A DNA stretch of 39,752 nt from positions 75,892-115,643 of the forward strand of contig JH153732.1 in the NCBI GenBank assembly GCA_000226015.1, given 5' to 3'. Under the pieces are notes generated by a model. The model searched no databases. It saw only the letters and a list, made by a program, of their open reading frames with translations, and was not told where the DNA came from. The stretch comes from Mnemiopsis leidyi. Taxonomy: Eukaryota; Ctenophora; Tentaculata; Lobata; Bolinopsidae. Positions within the stretch are counted from its first letter, which is position 1, and every line of letters begins with the position of its first letter. The position numbers were made by a program, and so were the translations under genes. Below, piece after piece: positions 23,877-35,821 of this stretch.

Positions 23877-25149
23877 GTTGGTTGCTATGGGACCTTGGTT
23901 GAAAGTTTGTTGATCTAAGCGTTGTTTTTGTTATTCCCTCACTCACACATAATATTTTATAGCATAAGCATGTTTTTGTCAGACTCAAAGTTGTAATTTC
24001 ATTAGTTCATGGCGCACAGTCAATCATTTTACGCGCCATTGCTCTCATTTTCCATTTCTCATTAGCCATTATCTCGCATTATTGCTGATATAATCATTGT
24101 CAGCATGTGATCGTGATCTTCGGTAAATTCTTTAACTTTTTACATTGTGCACTGTATAACACTGAATCAGAGAATAAGCATGCCAAAAATAATTTTAATT
24201 AACCGTTCGTTTGAGAAAGATTCGTCATTTTCTGTTGCTGCCTTATCTGTTGTATCATATGTTTATACTTGCTGAAATTTCCGGGGCTGCTGTAACATGT
24301 TGGTAACGAGAAGAAAATCTTTTGCCATTAATCCTCCAAGGGTAAGAATTAAAGACGTTCTTTACTTTTAAAGATATGTTTTGTTCAGATTTTCCACCAC
24401 TTTTATTACTCGACTTTTTGTGTTTGTCATGCTCCCTACTTTTGTTCAGACAAGTCATTACATCAACCGCATATTAATCATGCTCATTGCTCAACTTTTC
24501 TTATCTAATTTGTTAATCTGTTTGATTTAATCGTAGACGCCACTATTAATCGAGTGTGATCAGAAAAAGCCAAAATTGTCCGATTAAAGATCCCATATAA
24601 ATTATAGAACCAAGCCAATCCCTCGATCAACTCAGCTCATAAACTGCTACCTTAAAAGCTCCCATTCAAGACGCTCTATCTTAAGAAATAGTTACGTCTG
24701 AAAGAACCAAGGTTGGCTTTGCCTGATGAAGCTTGATCGTCCTTCAACTTCTCAATCATGGTCTCTAATCGTCCTTCCAGACGTATATCCATCCTTTGTA
24801 ATGCTCCGTGAAACTCCCGCCTTTTATCCTACAGACGGATAATATTGAAATCCTTACAGAATACTGGCGGACTCTAATTTATCCGCGTTTAGTTTTGGAT
24901 TGCTCGAAGTTTCCAGAAAAGCTTCGGCTCTTTCAGCTTTCGCCATTTTATACATCTGAGTTGATTTGCTATTTACAATTAAAATGGAAAACCTTATATT
25001 GGGGAATTGAATTTTAAACTTCTTAAATCGATCAGATAACATCAACAACTCTTACATATCTCACTATCAATGGTAAGATAATAATTAAGAATAAAAAGCG
25101 AAATATGTATTCTCTAGAAAACTTTTTGTCGATAAAATTTTGGGACTAT

Positions 25150-25312
25150 AACGAGCGATCGTTGTCCGCGGCAGATCCGCCGAGGAGTCCGCCGAAAAGC
25201 CCGCCAGGTCGAACTCGTACTCTCAAAAACTCTGGTAGGGTCCGCCGCGGTTCCGATCGGGGTCACCAGTTGATCCGGACAGTTTCAACAAGCAAAATCC
25301 GCGGCGGATTTT
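25150..25312. other. isolated CpG-rich patch
   Basis: About 160 bases dense in TCCGCCG, TCCGCGG and CGATCG motifs within AT-rich DNA, ending in the palindrome AATCCGCGGCGGATT. It could be a GC-rich transposon scrap or an unmethylated regulatory island. A frame runs through it on the plus strand, but without splice sites. Confidence 0.55.
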
Positions 25313-27242
25313 TCTACTTGATATTAACAAAGCATTTGATTGTATAAGTCATATTACGTCAAAACAGAAGTGTTAAATTTATAAAGCTTCCCAGAATTCA
25401 AATATCATACCCAAGTATAAAAACAATTTAACTAAAAATTTCAACCATTCACTCAACAATAACCTCCGTCTCCCCTTCTGTTCCGGTATCTGCCTTGCTT
25501 TATTGATTACTTTAGATCCGCTCTAATTGATCTCCAATTAACGATCTAGCGACTGAATATCAAACTTCACCACAACTACCGAGACATCCTGCTGTACTGT
25601 TTCCATGGTTTCCGTTACTATCGCGACTTTATGACATTATGTATAGCACAGCACGTGTACTGTGTATTTGTCACCCACCGCTGAGGTGCAGCAAGCAAAA
25701 CTTGCCGATCACACATAGCATATTGCCTTTCTCTCAGCTCCCTCATTTGGTTTAATTTGTCTACTTTGCTCTCTTCCTGTGATCGGTTTATTGGGACATA
25801 ATAGTGGCCACGTGGTCAATGAGATATAGTTCGTTCTCTCGTAGCTGTGCTTCTGTTATAGGCGCAACAATCAGCATAAAAGCTTGCTGTATCCACCGCA
25901 TTTGGCGGTCGAGTAATGCAAAGTGCGTCAGGAAGATTAAATTGTTGAGATCTTTGTGCTTCCTCATTAATAAAGATAATCAGGGTCAGCCCCAAACATG
26001 GATCTGTCCTGGTTTGTCAAGGAAGTTAGTAAAGAGGTGTTCATTTATCATCCCAACAGGGGAGAATGTACAATTTCTTCTGTATTATCGGTCTTTGTCC
26101 ATCTCTTTACCGTTTTGCTTGCTGTTTTGTCGGTGCTTCAGGTTCCCTTGTTGTCAAGGTAATGTTAGGTTTAAGTTAGTCGAGTTAAACCAGGTAGACC
26201 GATAGGTCTAATTTAAGCCTCACCCAGAATCTACATAGGTATCTCCATACGAGAAGTTTCCAGAGAAATTCCGTGAACAAACATATTTATTCTTCCATGA
26301 AAGTTATGAGCTTGTATCGGACAGATAATAATTACCATACCAACTACATACCACTACAGTTCCAACACACTGTTTCCAGAAATCACGTGTCTCTCAAACA
26401 ATGCATTCATTATTCCGGGGACCATCCCTATTCAGCAACACACAAAGACAAATGTCGTTCTTCGTGCAAATTGTGGTATTGTAACAGTTTTATATTGTAG
26501 ATTGTAGAGAGGCATGTGCTAATGGTACCTGCTGTTCCTCCTGCACGTTCGGTCGTCCTTCAGCCTTGGTTGTTCACGCAAACCTATACCGTTATAGGAG
26601 CTAATGATCATCGACCGTATATACATGCACTGCTTGGGCTGCTTTGTTAAACAGTTATGGCTAGCATGTCACCTCCAAATCCGTCATTTTGTACCGACAT
26701 TATGCTTATTGTTCAGCTCCAATGCTTGAGGCGAACCTTTGCTTTTGTATGATTTGACGAGCGCAAATAACCTACAAAGAAATTAGTGACGGCAGTTTGT
26801 TGTTGGCCTGTCATTGTAATTGGCTGCTATTGTGTGCCGATGATAGACTTGGATATTAAAACTAATAGCTGAGTTTCTTTCTGCCTTTGCTTGGAGCATC
26901 TAAACGCACCAAATGACAGTTGGTAAGCGTGAGTACTAACAGCTAGTGTCTCCATGCTTCAAGAACAAAGAACTTGTCTCTCCGTCGCAAGTCGCCATAT
27001 TGTACTCTCCCCTGCACGCAGACACCTAAACTTAGAACCAATTAAGCTGACTTCCCAATTGACTGCTTAGTGCTTCCCATACCGGTGCGCTTCTCTGTGA
27101 TGACTTGACGTTATACTAAACTCGTGTCTCTCTGTCTCTCTCCTTCAGCTTTACACTACATGTGCATCCGAATCACTACAATTACTAGCCGGGTACTTAA
27201 ACCTCGCATCAAAACCTCTCTCATGAGTTCAACTCCTGTTTT

Positions 27243-27770
27243 GTGATTGTTGCTGTAGTAACAGTTACTATAGTTAGTTATAACCCGCAGTTTTGTTGCC
27301 ATAGCTACAGAAACTTAAGTTACACCAACAACCAGCAGTACTGTTGCCATAGTTACAGTAAGTATAGTTACAACCCGCAGTATTGTTACCATAGTAACTG
27401 TAACTATAGTTACAACCCGCAGTATTGTTACAATAGTAACTGTAACTATAGTTACAACCCGCAGTATTGTTACAATAGTAACTGTAGCTATGTTTACCCA
27501 ATTACCCGCAGTTTTGTTGCCAGAGTTACAGTAACTATAGTTACAACCAAAAGTTTCGTTACCATAGTAACTGTAGCTATGGTTACAACCAGCAGTACTG
27601 TTGCCATAGTTACAGTAACTATAGTTAAAACCCAAAGTTTCGTTACAATAGTAACTGTAGCTATGGTTACAACCCGCAGTATTTTTACCATAGTTACTGT
27701 AACTATAGTTTCAACCCACAGTTTTGTTACCATAGTTAATGTAACTAATGTTACAACCCGCAGTACTGCC
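27243..27770. repeat. 40-bp minisatellite, self-complementary unit
   Basis: About thirteen imperfect copies of a roughly 40-bp unit that includes TAACTATAGTTACAACCCGC and AGTTTTGTTACCATAG. GTTAC and GTAAC alternate, so each unit can fold on itself. Its composition opens frames of over 100 codons on both strands, which are artefacts. It lies 0.75 kb upstream of the exon at 28514. Confidence 0.92.
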
Positions 27771-28513
27771 TGTGTATACCACTTCACCTGGTTACAGCTC
27801 CTCCTAACTCCGGCTGAGTTACAGCTATTAGCAGGTCCTCCTTGACAACAACAGGTCTTGTCACGGCCGTGGAGCACTTGTTTTGACTCGCAGTTTTTTC
27901 TGTATCTCCGACTTAGCCTTTTTGCCTTGATTCGCTTTTGTTTTTAATTTTGTCGTTTTTGTTTCCTCGGCAATTACGTCGTTGGTTTAGTTCATCGATG
28001 CGTGATATTTGTTTAGTTGCTCTATTGTTAGATAATTAAACTTAAATTCTAATTGTTATCTAAATCAGTCTAGCCTTGTATTTCGTGCCCGGAAACCCTG
28101 TAAACTATGCCTAAACGCCTCATACTCTCAAAATGTGCAAGCTATTCACCCGTCTCTTAACCTTCATTAGTCTTGTTTAAACTTTCAATTTTACTCGCCC
28201 TCTTACGGTTGTCGTCGTTGTTCAATCATAGACAGCACAGGTAGCTTGGATATCATACATACCTTTGACATTATAGATACCTTAGGTAACCTAGATTGCC
28301 TGAAAACTTGTCCTTGATTAGTTTGCTCTAAAGTTAAGGACTTATTATACATAACTGTATTGGCATATTCCTGTATTCGCATTTTGTCACCTTTAATTAG
28401 CTCTGAAGACCTCTCTCTTAGCTCTGGAGACCTATCCCATTAAACCTTGGTAACCTGACCTAGGACCCCACATCGACATCATTCATAGATAGCCTCAATA
28501 TACCACTGTCGCT

Positions 28514-28747
28514 ATGCGGATGCGATCTATCCCTACCAGTTCCTCTGCTCACGCCTCCAAGCCCAAGTTCGAACCAATAAACGAAGTTCTCGGACACGGA
28601 GTCAAAAGAGGACGCACGGATCAGGAGGACATAATCATCGACAAGAAGTTGCACAAGTTTATCGAGCGTGTAACGGCTAAGTGCAAGAGAAGGGAATGTG
28701 TCGTCAGCGAATATGATCCAGAGGCCTGCAAGCGTCTTCGCAAAAAG
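28514..28747 (+). CDS. candidate alternative first exon D of the Kv gene
   Basis: 78 codons from ATG to a GTTGGT donor, phase 0, the longest of the candidate first exons. It encodes MRMRSIPTSSSAHASKPK, FEPINEVLGHGVKRGRTD, DKKLHKFIERVTAKCKRR and ends SEYDPEACKRLRKK. It is strongly basic with codon use like the channel exons. No family match is recognised, and no membrane segment is present, as expected for a cytoplasmic N-terminus. The ending resembles EEYDAEAVR of exon B. A frame-compatible small exon follows at 28912. MRMRSIP has two possible ATGs (28514 and 28520). An internal exon entered at 28539 (after CTACCAG) is an alternative. Confidence 0.6.
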
Positions 28748-28911
28748 GTTGGTAGGTCTATAGCATAAGTTATTAAATATTGTTTTATGTTTTCCTAAAC
28801 TGCTAAACAATTTTTCAATTTGTCAGTTTTACCCCAGCCTTTGATATGATCCGATACTAGAACACGTGTCAAGTCTACGTGACTCTGCCCTCATACCTAA
28901 ACTCCGTGCAG

Positions 28912-29004
28912 CTGTATTTGAAAGCTATACTGAACAATTCCGAGATGTACCTGGGGCGGGGAGGTCTCTCTAAAGTCCTCAACATGGAAAGTGATCCAAG
29001 CCAG
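28912..29004 (+). CDS. candidate small exon following 28514
   Basis: 31 open codons between a GTGCAG acceptor and a GTAGCG donor, phase 0 at both ends. It encodes LYLKAILNNSEMYLGRGG, then LSKVLNMESDPSQ. It can be included or skipped between the exon at 28514 and the common exon without changing frame. The local GC content is raised compared with its flanks. There is no independent evidence that it belongs to the channel transcript. Confidence 0.4.
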
Positions 29005-29489
29005 GTAGCGATCTTTTGATGGTCACGTGACAGCCAGCTGGTCGCGTGACTCGTGGTGATTGACGAGGTTCTGTGTGCAGTTTGACGAGCTTGTCGTGAT
29101 TGACAAGCTCGGAGATGCTGTGAAATCACCTTTTTGCGTTCTAAATCAAGTTTATTTTTATTGGCGCTGAACTATTTGGAAGCACCAGCAGCTGATTATC
29201 ACTAAAAATAACCAAATTTTTGTTCTGTCTTAAAAAGATTGAGACATTGTGTTTAGTCCAAGGAAGAAGGTTTGTTTTCTCTCACTAACTGTTTGCATTT
29301 AGAATTAAGTGTATCTAAATTGCAGAATTTAACAAAATTACTTCTGAAACAAATTTACCTCGTTGCTATAGTTTGACCGTTGACGTTGGCATTCAGAAGT
29401 GTCAGTAATGGTCGCATTTAACTCCAGCACTATATAGCTGTATACTTTTTCTGTCGCACTTTTACTGTCAGTCGCGTGGTAGGCATTGG

Positions 29490-29625
29490 TCAGGGAACTT
29501 ATTGGTTAAGAAACTGCCAAGGTATTGGTTAGGAAACTGCCAAGGTATTGGTTAGGAAACTGCCAAGATATTGGTTAGGAAACTGCCAAGGTATTTGTTA
29601 GGCAGTTAGGAAACTGCCAAGTTGT
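29490..29625. repeat. 23-bp tandem repeat
   Basis: About five copies of GGTTAGGAAACTGCCAAG plus GTATT (23 bp), the last ones disturbed by a partial duplication (GGCAGTTAGGAAACTGCC). Confidence 0.9.
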
Positions 29626-31810
29626 TTTAGCTTTGCCACTTGTGACCCTATAAACTTGGCGCAAGAAATGTCTGTCATTATACGTAGCTCTCATACGTAG
29701 CTCTCATAAAATTCATTGGTATTTTTGAATACCTTGTACTATAAATATTGTATAGTTGTATACGGCATTTTCAGTACGAGACACAGAATCGAGAGAGTTT
29801 CAGTTGTTAAATTTCTTAGTTTTATCTAAATATCTACAAAGCAACGTATGTTTTTCTTGCCTGGTTAGCTGTTTTATCTACAACACAACATGTTTTTTTC
29901 TTGCCTTGCGTGAAAAATGCTTGACATGCGCATGATTTGGATTTAATTTAGGCCTAGGAGCTTAATATTAAAAGCTAGCTGTCCAGGTCTAGTAACGTGA
30001 GCAATTATTCAAGATTGTAAATTCAATTAGGTAGAAATTTATTTTCTTATTGGTCTATTCTTATTCATATTAACGGCTGGATTTTGACACTGTGCTCCAT
30101 GAATGTGCTCCACCGTCTGCAGCATGCTGAACACAAAGAATGAGAACGAGATACTATACAACTTAACGTTGGAGAATTGAATAATGCATGTACTGGTGTG
30201 CGTTATGTGCCACAGTTCGGGTATGGAACTGAATAATTATATAATGCAGGGCCTTATATCAGTTTGTTGTAGGTTTCATAATCCGTATGTAAGGCCTTAA
30301 TCAGGGTTAAGGTTGTTTTATCCTAAAAATGTCAATTTTAAAACTTGTAAAATTGTACACCGTGTAGAAATTACTCTGATTTTTGTATAATCCTCGTTTT
30401 GCACATTCTTAGTATTACATTATACACATAGCGTACATGCACTATTGAAGTATTTACAATGCATTGTATTATGTATTTGGCGATATACCCATTGTATACT
30501 TAGTATACACTATTATACATTCTATACACCGCAGTGTATAATTTGTGTAGATAACATTGTATATACTGTGAACTGCACCAGGACTATTATACATGTAAAC
30601 AGGTGACCCCAGACAAATCTAGCTTATTCGAGATCGTCCTGCTTGCACCAAGTCCTTAGTTTTCTTTGGATCTAGATAAGCTAGGACATTCGGATTTATA
30701 AATTAGCCATTAAGATTTAACTTGGATTGAATTCGCGTGTCAGGCTAATCTGGTCGGAAATTCCTACTTCAAACTTTTTAAGGTTGAGCAAAATCTGGAG
30801 TCACGTGATCTCTGAAATTTCGTACGAATGTAGTCATTCTTACAACTGAACGTATGAATGTCATTTTTCGGCTTCCCAATACCTTTCTCTAAGAGCCTGT
30901 TACTGGTTACTTCTGTAGCCTAATCCTAATTATAAACGTCAGTCGTCCTAACAAACAAGTCTAACTCCAGCGGTAAGTGGCTACCGTTACAGAAGTTAGG
31001 GAGTAAGAGACTTGGTCAGAGCTAGAAACGTGCACGTGGTAAATATTGCACGTGGTAAATATTGTAGTAACGGTTGCTACCTATAGCGGTAATGCATCCT
31101 AATTCTGGTACGTTTATCTGCAATTTGTTACTCTTACGTTTAATTTGACGTGTATAACTTATATATCTCTTGTTTTCTTTTCTTCTTATATTCTGTATGC
31201 ACTGTGGTATGCACTATGCACTGAAGATACAATCAAGTATGTGGCATTTGAAATGTTGTACCAACGCTTATACGACCAATTTTGGAATTGATTTTAGTCG
31301 TTGTTCTGAAAACTTTTTTGTTCAAATAAATTACTTAAATTTGATGATTCCTATTCTTCCTCTGCACTGCTATGAGAAGAAAAGCGATTATTTATGGTTT
31401 CATGCACAGTAATGCCCTATTTCTCGTTTAATTAACACTGTACACGGTTTATAATCTGAAAATAACAACTGCACTGTTCAAAATGAAGTGTTGGTGAACT
31501 CAGTGCCATCGTTCAGCGCAACCTGTTGTTTTTATCTTAACCACAGGTGCATACGCACTAATTGAGAAGAATTTCTGAATTGTGCGAGTTTTATTTCAGA
31601 GATCTTCACCATTCACGCCTCTGCTTTCCGATGTAATATAGTGATTCTTGGAAACGCCAGAATCGGCATAACAGTTGTTGGAAACTTTCCTTCCATATGA
31701 TAATTGCATTTTCCTATGTTCATTTGTCACAGTCCTACAGTCAAGATTCTACTGTCAGCCTGTCTGCCGTTTGGAGTTTGGTGAAAAGAAGTTTGATTCA
31801 TAATATCAGA

Positions 31811-31817
31811 TATAAAA
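31811..31817 (+). promoter_or_regulatory. TATA box before the exon at 31853
   Basis: TATAAAA lies 42 bases upstream of the ATG. A start site about 30 bases downstream would leave a leader of 10-15 bases. This supports a separate promoter for this exon rather than an internal exon. Confidence 0.4.
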
Positions 31818-31852
31818 TTCTATACGAACTTTAGAGCGAGGTTATCGCGAAG

Positions 31853-31972
31853 ATGGGATCTAGAGAGTTCTCACTCAGACAGAACCAAAAGAGAGGGAGT
31901 GTCACTGTTTCGGAGGGTCCTGGTGATCTGGCCTTCCTGCGGAGTGAGGCAGTCGCTGTGAATCATATACTG
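31853..31972 (+). CDS. candidate alternative first exon E of the Kv gene
   Basis: 40 codons from ATG to a GTAAGA donor, phase 0, compatible with the common exon at 35822. It encodes MGSREFSLRQNQKRGSVTV, SEGPGDLAFLRSEA and ends VAVNHIL. MGSREFS fits the general pattern of a myristoylation site (MGxxxS/T only loosely, with F at the next position), so that idea is weak. A TATAAAA box sits 42 bases upstream, making this the best-supported independent promoter of the group. Basic and polar, no membrane segment. No known domain. Confidence 0.6.
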
Positions 31973-34142
31973 GTAAGAGAACTTACTGATACTCCGGCAC
32001 TCCACACTTCACTGATAATGATCCACAGTAAAATAATGCATCATTATAAATAGAAGTATGTATTACTTTTGTCATCATCATTGTGATTCTTTACTAGATT
32101 ATTCTATTATTTATTTAACAGCTGCTTAAGTTGGTGTTCTGAAATTTCATTCCAACGAATTCATGCAATGGTCGACTAATGTTAGTTTCAAATGTTTTCT
32201 TGCATGCTTTTCGTTTATTTCGTTTTGCCGATATGTGAAGAGTCAAAAATCTTGGCGGACGTGTGAAAGACGTCAAACTAAGACCGTCTAGACAAACAAC
32301 CATTAAGTCCTCCCACGTCTGTTTATCAAAATACTGTTTTAGTCATAGTGTGATCAACGTGCCAAGCGCTGGCAGCAGACTTTATAAGTATGAAAAGCTT
32401 ATATTTTCGCACTCAAAGACGCCGATGTTTGTACCAAGGACTCGTTCTAGTGGCCTAGCTTCGCTGCAAAGTGCGAAAAAAGATATGCCTGGATATTTTA
32501 TGTTCTAACGTCACCGCGAAAACAAATACATATAAGTGTGGTGTTATCTTTGATCTTTGATCTATTTTACATCGCTTCGATCCTTTCTTGGGCGCTAGGA
32601 GATTTTTTAAACCTTACAATTGAACGAATCCAGATCCATGCTAACAAGCATTGAGAGTTATTCTATCCCTAGCCTTTTGTCTTTTGTTTTGAAAATCTCG
32701 CAGTTCTGAGAATCTCACGGTTTGGCAAGTCCTCACTCTATTAAACTGGTCACTGCAAGTGTATTTAAATTGAATCAGAAAAACGGGCTTAAAATACGTC
32801 ACAAGAAATTCTACCTAACCAACGATTCGGCCCAATTTACCTCTCTTAAAACGAATTTACTTTGCACTTTTACTACAAAATTGTTACTACGATTCCGACA
32901 AAAATAATAATTACATCAACTCATTTAGAGAAAACTTCATCACATATAACACCGACCCGCAGTGGAATCAACTACTATTCTAAATTTCTAGGTACCGAAC
33001 TGCTAAATATCTATAGACCATGACAACAACAACAACTATTTTTAATATCTTAACACCCCTGTGCCAGACTTCTCTGAAACAGTTAAAAAGATTTGATGAA
33101 ATGTTGAGTTCAAAGAGGAGTTGTTGCAATGTTGCGATAAATTGTTGCCATTTTTTTCTGTTCAACCGTGTATTTGTTATCAAATCAGCATGCACATTGC
33201 ATTGACCTTGAACTTTAACGTGTAGTGAAGTAACGTTTGTCCAAAGTTGTTTGGTTGGGCAAATTTGTTTGTCCAAAATTTTTTTGATTCAGCAATTAGA
33301 ATTTGTAAATCGTCTAAATCCTCGTTTTGTAAATTTGCAATTATTGTAGTTTTTGTTACAACTGTTCTCGTTGTTTCGTTGACTGCAGAGTTTTTACTGG
33401 TGTATTCCTGTCTCCTGGAACTATGTTCACCATCGTCATATGGCTCGTGGTACGTTGAAAATACGGATTATATTGTGGATTATTATTTCCGTGATAGTTG
33501 TATCCTGCATAAAACTGGCGTCATCTTGGATCTTTAATTTCAAAATGAAACGTCTTGTTGAATAACCGTTTCGAATCATTGAATCGCCGCCGATAAACGT
33601 TAAGAAATTATGATTGTTGCATAACAACATAGAATTATTGTGTAATGTGAATTCATTTAAAATCGATTTGCAGTTGAAACAGGATAAACTCAAATCAGGT
33701 TTTCAAATTAAAGCAGATCGCCGATTAAACTGCGCAGTGCGCTGTAAATAAAACGGAAGCTGGATGTAAATATGCCTGTAATAATAGTAATATCGAATTC
33801 ATAGCACATCGATCGCAGTTTTAATTGAATTATCTGCAGTTTAACCATTTTTAGAAACTATCCCCTGCCCACGAGACTGTGCAGTATTTCCCCGTCCCTT
33901 CTTTTACCCATAACTTCACGGCTTTTCGCTTAACCTTACGGTTGTATATTTATGTCAGTATTGCTATCAGTGTCTCGACAGGATTTTCGTCTGGTGATGC
34001 ATAGTACGATAAACGAATCTGCAATTAGCCTAATTGGCAGCCTCAGCGGAATCGAAATTTGGCAAAAGAATCTGACACATTTGTCGTGTTTCCACCGTTT
34101 TCTTGTTTTGTCCGACCTACGGAGAATGGTAATGCAGGGAGG
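31973..34142. other. candidate intron DNA, no exon seen
   Basis: AT-rich. Several frames of 60-98 codons on both strands overlap each other and lack splice context. Confidence 0.45.
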
Positions 34143-34247
34143 ATGAACGCCGCTACGCTAGCTGTTCTGACTAACGAGGGAGAGGAGGATGAGGTGGATG
34201 TGAGGGTGGATGTGAAGGAGCACATCACTAATCGTCTCAGGAGACTG
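34143..34247 (+). CDS. candidate alternative first exon F of the Kv gene
   Basis: 35 codons from ATG to a GTACGG donor, phase 0. It encodes MNAATLAVLTNEGEEDEV, DVRVDVKEH and ITNRLRRL. The acidic middle contrasts with the basic exons A and D. The end ITNRLRRL followed by [10 protein letters not shown] of the common exon would form a continuous basic helix. It is the closest candidate to the common exon (1.57 kb). A minisatellite starts right after the donor. The donor is not strong, and the pyrimidine tract upstream could also serve as an acceptor at 34137. Confidence 0.5.
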
Positions 34248-34249
34248 GT

Positions 34250-34965
34250 ACGGGAGGAGATACATATCTACTTGCAGAGATATGTATCTACTAGGAGATC
34301 GATATCTTCTTGGAGATACATATATACTAGGTCTTAGGAGATAAATATCTACTAGGAGATACATATCCACTTGGAGATACAAATCTGCTAGGAGATCCAT
34401 ATCTTCTTGGAGATACATATCTACTGGGAGATTCATATCAACTGGGAGATACATATCCACTTGGAGATACATATCTGCTAGGAGATACATATCTACTAGA
34501 AGCTACATATCTACTAGGATATACATATCCACTTGGAGAATGGAGATACATATCTGCTAGGATCGATGCATATCTACTAGGAGCTACATATCTACTAGGA
34601 GATACATATCCACTTGGAGAATGGAGATACATATCTACTAGGAGATACATATCTACTAGGAGATACATATCTACTTATAGGGAATACATATCTACTAGGA
34701 GATACATATATACTTGAAGATACATATCTACCAGGAGATATATTTACTAGGAGATACATATCAATTGGGGGATATATATACTCGAAGATACATATCTATT
34801 AGGAGATACATATCGTCATATCTACTTATAGGGGATATTATAGGGGATACATATCTACCAGGAGATATTTATCTACTTGGAGATACATATCTATTAGGAG
34901 ATATAGATCTACTCGGAGATACATATACTCTATGAGATACATATATACTATGAGATACGCTCTCC
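34250..34965. repeat. 18-bp minisatellite, about 700 bp
   Basis: Some 38 imperfect copies of GGAGATACATATCTACTA (variants CCACTT, TCTGCT, small deletions). It starts within a few bases of the donor at 34248. The 18-bp period keeps frames open on both strands (YLLGDT or RYVSPS repeats); these are not genes. Confidence 0.95.
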
Positions 34966-35821
34966 CGGCTAAACCTCTTGTAAAAGTATAGTTTGCAAAC
35001 TTTATTAGCTCTGGTGGACAATACTATTTTTAGCGCAGTAAACATATTGTGAATTATTAGAACTGCAAACGTATTGTAAGAATTACAGAATTATAATTGT
35101 TTAATGATGCCCAAATTTCGGTGGATTTAAAAAAATTCTTTAATGTTTAATCAATCAGCTGAGTGTTATTTTCAACTATTCAGAGTTGTTGGAGGATTTC
35201 GGCTTTGTTTTCCCATTGACTGCAAAAACTCTGCTCAATACCCAGCACTCCCTAAAAAATCATTACCAATACTTTAATATTGACATCATTATTCCCAAAA
35301 AGTTAGTCTAGTTCCAACGTGCTTCCAGGCTCTGCGCTATTGTTTCTTTTTAACATATAATAGTGCATCGCGACAATATGAGGTGAACAGACGTCCAGTT
35401 TGTAACCAATACAGCAATGAACGTCCACCTCAATCTAATGATAACCCGCTTTAGTGATGTGTGGCGTATCAATTAAGGTCATTGTTCATGCTCCGGATAT
35501 AGTTTTGTCACAGTCACTATCTAACTTTACTACAACTTTCGTTTCATTTTAATCGATAACATATCTCAATGAACGTTTCATTGAAGGTATTGATGTTCTA
35601 GACATCCCTTTCTTGTTTAATTTGCGGGCATGTTCCTACCATGATTTAGACACACTTTTCTTCTTTTATAACATCATAATTTTTGTTGAGATGGCTTTCA
35701 GAGTTGAAAAATCATGTACCATCGTCTGTAGAAAATGCGTTCTGACTATGCCACTCGCTCTAAGTAATTGCTCTGACTATTTTCTGCCTCTATTTCAAAA
35801 CCCTAAATACTGTATCCGCAG
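34966..35821. other. intron upstream of the first common Kv exon
   Basis: AT-rich. It ends in TATCCGCAG, the acceptor for the exon at 35822. A 150-codon frame beginning at 35613 overlaps that exon in the wrong phase and is discarded. Confidence 0.5.

Larger units (their letters stand above)
23877..28513. other. candidate intron DNA
   Basis: No exon-like patch is supported. Contains a CpG-rich island at 25150-25312 and the minisatellite at 27243. Frames at 25804 (+) and 26273 (+) have no splice context or motifs. Confidence 0.45.
29005..31852. other. candidate intron DNA, no exon seen
   Basis: AT-rich. Holds the minisatellite at 29490 and a stretch at 30420-30550 full of GTATAC/TATACA palindromes. 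Nothing coding is supported. Confidence 0.45.

Noticed and set aside
27243..27845. 200-codon plus-strand frame (and 106-127-codon minus-strand frames)
   Set aside because: They consist entirely of minisatellite translation (YNPQYC / TIVTVT runs) and exist on both strands because the unit lacks stops.
32980..33693. Overlapping 61-98-codon frames on both strands
   Set aside because: AT-rich, antisense to each other, and without splice context or motifs.
15243..34247. One single gene made of all six isolated ATG exons joined in order
   Set aside because: Nearby acceptors do not give phase-0 entry for the exons at 23799 and 28514, while each reads cleanly from its own ATG; separate first exons explain the data better.
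34158..34935. Several YLLGDT / YVSPSR repeat frames
   Set aside because: Artefacts of the 18-bp minisatellite; no start context, splice sites or non-repeat coding sequence.
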